Source: Ignavibacteria bacterium UBA7675 (GTDB lineage: Bacteria; Bacteroidota; Ignavibacteria; Kapaibacteriales; UB7675). From it: DNA of 28,844 bases. This document shows, one piece after another, positions 25,134-28,844 of the stretch. Under the pieces are notes generated by a model. The model searched no databases. It saw only the letters and a list, made by a program, of their open reading frames with translations, and was not told the DNA's origin. The stretch lies in the NCBI GenBank assembly GCA_002483085.1, contig DLHF01000011.1, forward strand, positions 1 to 28,844. The letters run 5' to 3'. Position numbers and translations under genes: made by a program. Position 1 is the first letter of the stretch, and every line of letters starts with the position of its first letter.

Positions 25134-25396
25134 CGTACCTTCCCCGAAGAGAGTGTTGTATTTCTATATGATAAGCTGCTTCAGAATTGCAGCTATCCTA
25201 CAAAGTACGGGATTTTGAAATAAATGGCAGTATCGCATTCGAAACGACAACGGAAAAAGTCGGTTTTTAGGGCTGTAAGCACGATTAAAAACCTTGCGTC
25301 GCTATGTCAAAAGGCGTACTTTGTGCGCCTGATTACAATCAGGGGTGAAAGAAAAAGGGAGTATAAGAAGAGGGCTGTGTACTCGCTATTACAAAT

Positions 25397-25573
25397 TGGC
25401 AGTGCAAGGGAAAACACAGCTTCTATAGTTCGAATGGTGGGTATATGTGCAGTATATCCAAATAACAAGGAACGTGCATAAGCACTGCCGAAGATGAAGG
25501 GGTCGGAAATCAATCGAAACAGGATAGAGCTATGCGTCGGCTTCGGCTGGCGGTGCAAGGGAAGAGCATAGCT
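25397..25573. repeat. imperfect direct repeat, two copies
   Basis: TGGCAGTGCAAGGGAA followed by AACACAGCT (from 25397) recurs as TGGCGGTGCAAGGGAA followed by GAGCATAGCT (from 25548). About 21 of 25 aligned bases agree, 151 bases apart. The copies lie in different reading phases, so they are not a protein repeat. They may be remnants of a duplicated intergenic element. Confidence 0.4.
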
Positions 25574-25610
25574 CGCGTTGTAGGATAAGGCGGATATCCC
25601 GGTGTTGATC

Positions 25611-25633
25611 ATACTACACTTGTTTTGTAGTAT
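25611..25633. repeat. hairpin or operator-like inverted repeat
   Basis: ATACTACA (25611-25618) and TGTAGTAT (25626-25633) are perfect inverted copies with a seven-base CTTGTTT spacer. Imperfect similarity extends outward (GTTGATC against CGAC). No T-run follows. Confidence 0.45.
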
Positions 25634-25666
25634 CGACAGGATTGTACCAGTAATGCTTCGTTCATA

Positions 25667-25686
25667 TACCTGTGCTTTTACAGGTA
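25667..25686. repeat. hairpin
   Basis: TACCTGT (25667-25673) and ACAGGTA (25680-25686) form a perfect seven-bp stem with a GCTTTT loop, 34 bases past the previous inverted repeat. No T-run follows it, so it is not a standard terminator. Confidence 0.45.
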
Positions 25687-26042
25687 CAGGAGCAAATCCG
25701 AGGTGATGTATAGTACTCCTGTGTCGGAATCGAAGAACTTCGTTCTCGACTATTTTGTACTATTGCATACTACCAATCTGCAAAGACCGAACCACTGTAC
25801 ATCCTCGTTGGCATATATATTTCTGGAACCATAGCGGCTATCAATGTGATGAGCGCAGTCGAGCTCCTATAATTTATGGGATCGCTTTGTGTGCTTTTCT
25901 TTTGATATCTCCATTTTTCACCGGTTTCGGGACTTATAGTGTTGCCTGATCTATGTGTCCCACGGCATTGTTCGGAGCGCACTACGTTCACACTCATGTG
26001 CAATTATCTAATGTCTCTATTCAACCAAACTACGGAGTGCTT

Positions 26043-28844
26043 ATGAATATTTGTTCTTCTGTTTTGCTAAAAAGCAGGACAGCCAGTCTGGCAGTGGCTC
26101 TACGCCTTTTGTGCTGCTTGATTGCAATGACGGCCTTTAGCGGTAACATGCAGGCCCAGACAACGGTGGTGATAGGCGACCCGGTGTATGCCGTAAATAT
26201 ACCTTTTGATCGCTATTATAACTACTCCAGCCATGAAGTTATTTATCTGGCGTCGGAAATCAACACTGCGGGCGATATCACCAATCTCGCATTCTATCGC
26301 TACGGAGGCGCTGATCTCAATCCCATTGAGAACGTTGTTATTTACATGAAGCATACTACTGACTCAGAACTGCAAAGCGATGACTACAGTTTGGAAGACT
26401 ATGCGCTTGTGTATGAGGGCAACTTTCCCAATGATGCCGAAGAGGGCTGGATGGATGTGGCGCTGACGCAGCCATTCCTCTACAATGGAACCGACAACCT
26501 TCAGATACTTATTCTTAAGGGATTTCAAGACTGGATCGACGAGGGGGACTATCCGACATATCTGACTGAAGTTACGGAAAATCCTATGTCGCGATTTAAT
26601 TGGAACGACGACGAGCAGCCAACATACCTCTCCACAACCAAGTATACTGAATATCTCAGGGTGGCTGTGAGAATGCTGATCGATCCTCCTCCTCCCATGA
26701 CCTTTGCTTCGTCTACAGCGGTTCAGATAACTGGCGATGTCGGTCGTGGATCAGAAAATAACCCGATTCTTCGGGCTGTTGTACAGATGGATGGTCTGTC
26801 GAATCCGATGTCTGCCACTAATTTTACGTTCAACACAGTTGGCACATCGAATCTTTCGGCTATAAGTAATGCACGCCTGTGGTACACCAGTTCTACATCT
26901 GGATTTAATCCCGATAAGGCTGTTCAGATAGGCTCTACCATTTCTACTCCCGGCAGCACGCTTTCTTTTACGGTGGATCAGGAATTAGGAACTGGCGCAA
27001 ACAACTTCTGGCTTACCTATGATGTTGCCAAAGATGCTGGGTTTGGTGAAGTGCTCGATGCGCGATTCCTTTCCGTTGTGGTCGACGGTATCAATCGCAC
27101 TCCCTCGGTGACAAATCCGGCAGGCAATCGCCCGGTGGATTTAGTGTATTGTACACCTACCTACGACAATGACTGTGCGAGCAGTGATGACTATATCGAC
27201 TATGTTGGCTTTGGCGATTTTGCGAAAGAAACTGAATTTCGGAACGACGGCAGCGGCTGCAATGGCCAGCAGAATAATTATATCAGGTATTCTGTCGATG
27301 AATTTACCACGACAGTAGTAGCCGGTCGGGAATATCCTATCGAACTCCGTGCTACTCCAGACTACAACGAGGGATTTGGTGTATGGATTGACTTCAATCA
27401 AAACGACAGCTTCGACGATCCCGGCGAGTTTGTTTATGCTTCGCCCTATGCCAGCACCGAACTCTTCAGTGGCAATGTAGCTGTTCCGCTCTCTGCGCTT
27501 CCCGGCAATACGCGGATGCGCGTGCGGTGTGCATATTCTCTCGATAAAAATATTATTACCGAGCGGGATGCGTGCTCTCTGTTCAGCTATGGCGAAACCG
27601 AGGAGTACACAATCAGGATTGTACAGCCGGGGCAAGTAATCGTATCGGGCAATGCTACTTTTGGCAATGTCGGTACAGAAGTACGCCGCACGGTGACTCT
27701 CTTTAATCCTTCTGATGCAGAAGTTGTGAATGTTTCGAGCTGGAGTATGGCGGGCTCGTCTGGCTTCAAGGTGTACCAAGCAGGTACGAATACCATGTTG
27801 CCGCAGGGCTTTACTATCGGGTTTGAGCAATCTGTCAACGTGGATGTTGTGTTCGGAACGCAGGGTGTTACTCCGGCAGGGCAGCACAATGCAACGATGA
27901 CGCTGTCCCACAATGGCATTAATACGCCTACCACAATCAGTATGAGTGGTTATTATGCTTCGATGACGGCAATGGATGGCGCGACCAATCTCCTTTCCCC
28001 GAATGCGAAGTTTAATGTTGGTGGCTTACAGCCGGGTACCGGACAAATCTCCAAGGAGTTCCGACTCGGATCGAATATGCCGCTTACAGTTTCCGCTCCT
28101 ATTGTTATCAGCAGCTATACGCTGACCGGGCCGGACGCGATATTATTTGGCGTTTCTACTCTACCATCGGGTATCACCGGCGAAAATCTGATTTCGGTTA
28201 CTTTGCGCGAGACAGGTGCAACGCCGGGCCCGAAGAGCGCAATGCTTACGATTAATCACTCGGGTGCGAATGGCCCGGTGACAGTAATCCAAATAGAAGG
28301 TCGTGTCGGCCAGCCGGTTGTTGCGGCTCCTACATTAGTAATGTTGCCACCTGTGGCACTTGGCCAAACGTATTCCTCTACCTATGAAAATGTGAAGCTC
28401 ATTCCGATTACGCGCGCTGGTGCTGTCGATGTACAGTTCTTCCAGACACCTCAGCTCACGGGTAGCGGTGCCAGCAGAATGGAGCTCGTCTCCAATGACG
28501 GTCTGTATTTCCTTCGTGGACAATATGCTGTCGATGGTAGTGTAATGGTAGCTGGCGATGGTGATCTTGCAAACAATGCCAACTGGCTCAATCCTGTGCT
28601 GCATCCCATGGTGGTAACAGAAACACAGCCCTTACTGCTTGTTGCAAGGATGAAAGCGGCATCTTCGGGGATACCCACAGGTTCGTATGATGCTTCTATG
28701 CTGCTCTCTAATGGCAGTGGTGTAGGTATCTCCAATGCGATTAATGTGCTGAATATTGCTGTTGTAGGCGAAGTTCTGAACGATCCGACTCGCCTTGCTC
28801 TGTACCCGGGTCAAATAGCTTATGGTTCGGTGCCTGTGGCCACA
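26043..28844 (+). CDS. secreted multidomain protein with GEVED domain (partial, runs off the window)
   Basis: 934 residues are visible and the frame is still open at the right edge. GGAG lies five bases before the ATG. A signal peptide covers about 1-38, ending M-Q-A-Q. Residues about 40-215 form a beta domain common in Bacteroidota surface proteins (Y-Y-N-Y-S-S-H-E-V-I-Y-L-A-S-E-I). Residues about 219-350 resemble the BNR-associated N-terminal domain (Q-I-T-G-D-V-G-R-G, then N-F-W-L-T-Y-D-V). Residues about 369-526 form a GEVED domain (Y-C-T-P, then W-I-D-F-N-Q-N-D-S-F-D-D-P-G-E, then Y-G-E-T-E-E-Y-T-I). Residues from about 530 on are repeated Ig-like beta domains of the choice-of-anchor kind (F-G-N-V-G-T-E-V-R-R-T-V-T-L). 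A T9SS tail beyond the edge is likely but unseen. No catalytic site is visible; a surface adhesin or scaffold is the simplest reading. Confidence 0.88.
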   Translation, partial: MNICSSVLLKSRTASLAVALRLLCCLIAMTAFSGNMQAQTTVVIGDPVYAVNIPFDRYYNYSSHEVIYLASEINTAGDITNLAFYRYGGADLNPIENVVIYMKHTTDSELQSDDYSLEDYALVYEGNFPNDAEEGWMDVALTQPFLYNGTDNLQILILKGFQDWIDEGDYPTYLTEVTENPMSRFNWNDDEQPTYLSTTKYTEYLRVAVRMLIDPPPPMTFASSTAVQITGDVGRGSENNPILRAVVQMDGLSNPMSATNFTFNTVGTSNLSAISNARLWYTSSTSGFNPDKAVQIGSTISTPGSTLSFTVDQELGTGANNFWLTYDVAKDAGFGEVLDARFLSVVVDGINRTPSVTNPAGNRPVDLVYCTPTYDNDCASSDDYIDYVGFGDFAKETEFRNDGSGCNGQQNNYIRYSVDEFTTTVVAGREYPIELRATPDYNEGFGVWIDFNQNDSFDDPGEFVYASPYASTELFSGNVAVPLSALPGNTRMRVRCAYSLDKNIITERDACSLFSYGETEEYTIRIVQPGQVIVSGNATFGNVGTEVRRTVTLFNPSDAEVVNVSSWSMAGSSGFKVYQAGTNTMLPQGFTIGFEQSVNVDVVFGTQGVTPAGQHNATMTLSHNGINTPTTISMSGYYASMTAMDGATNLLSPNAKFNVGGLQPGTGQISKEFRLGSNMPLTVSAPIVISSYTLTGPDAILFGVSTLPSGITGENLISVTLRETGATPGPKSAMLTINHSGANGPVTVIQIEGRVGQPVVAAPTLVMLPPVALGQTYSSTYENVKLIPITRAGAVDVQFFQTPQLTGSGASRMELVSNDGLYFLRGQYAVDGSVMVAGDGDLANNANWLNPVLHPMVVTETQPLLLVARMKAASSGIPTGSYDASMLLSNGSGVGISNAINVLNIAVVGEVLNDPTRLALYPGQIAYGSVPVAT

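Larger units (their letters stand above)
25134..26042. other. long gap without a convincing intact gene
   Basis: 909 bases between divergent genes. It holds an imperfect direct repeat (about 25397-25421 and 25548-25573), two hairpins (25611-25633 and 25667-25686) and a possible broken membrane-protein frame at about 25714-25949. Open frames of 64-101 codons exist on both strands, but they overlap each other, lack ribosome binding sites and have compositions unlike the neighbouring genes. The promoters for 25133 (minus) and 26043 (plus) should lie at its edges. Confidence 0.55.

Noticed and set aside
25224..25481. 85-codon plus frame and the overlapping 101-codon minus frame at 25307-25612
   Set aside because: No ribosome binding site on either, composition unlike neighbours, and the direct repeat inside falls in different phases.

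Overview
The window looks like the chromosome of a Gram-negative member of the FCB group (Bacteroidota and relatives). Four proteins end in, and one more probably ends in, or is built like those that end in, the type IX secretion (T9SS) type A sorting domain, with its PNP motif and G-x-Y-x-h C-terminal strands. Large secreted beta-sandwich proteins with PKD, lamin-tail and GEVED domains also fit. The overall style resembles Kapabacteria- or Ignavibacteria-like lineages, but that is an impression, not a proof. No rRNA, tRNA, CRISPR array, insertion sequence or phage gene was seen.

Layout. 1-394: the end of an upstream plus-strand unit, a terminator and two further hairpins. 395-763 (+): a DUF971 protein. 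804-4169 (-): a 1121-residue secreted beta-propeller/PKD/Ig-repeat protein with a T9SS tail. 4438-10030 (-): a likely four-gene operon, in transcription order a 121-residue beta-rich protein, an outer-membrane-type protein, a patatin-like lipase of the DUF3376 type, and a peptidoglycan-binding/CHAP hydrolase, closed by a terminator at 4392-4424. 10337-11800 (-): a membrane protein with a duplicated transmembrane hairpin and its own terminator. 12024-12266 (-): a small orphan protein with a strong terminator. 12547-14100 (+): a divergent all-helical protein. 14372-17494 (+): a CotH-kinase/lamin-tail/T9SS protein. 17811-22929 (-): an operon of ECF sigma factor, anti-sigma-like membrane protein carrying a T9SS tail, and a VIT/VWA/DUF2135 protein. 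23426-24421 (+): an ATP-grasp ligase. 24483-25133 (-): a VanX-type D-Ala-D-Ala dipeptidase. 25134-26042: about 0.9 kb without a convincing intact gene, with hairpins and a short duplicated segment. 26043-end (+): a secreted multidomain protein that runs off the window.

How the genes may work together. Several genes act on or at the cell envelope: two peptidoglycan enzymes (CHAP hydrolase, VanX-type dipeptidase), a lipid hydrolase, an outer-membrane-type protein, a multipass membrane protein, and a sigma/anti-sigma pair that may sense envelope state and control the VIT/VWA protein. The best candidate for an undescribed system is the minus-strand block 4438-12266. It combines a patatin-like lipase and a peptidoglycan hydrolase, neither with a secretion signal, with an outer-membrane-type protein, a small beta-rich protein and an unusual duplicated membrane protein. 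Its function cannot be read from the sequence alone.
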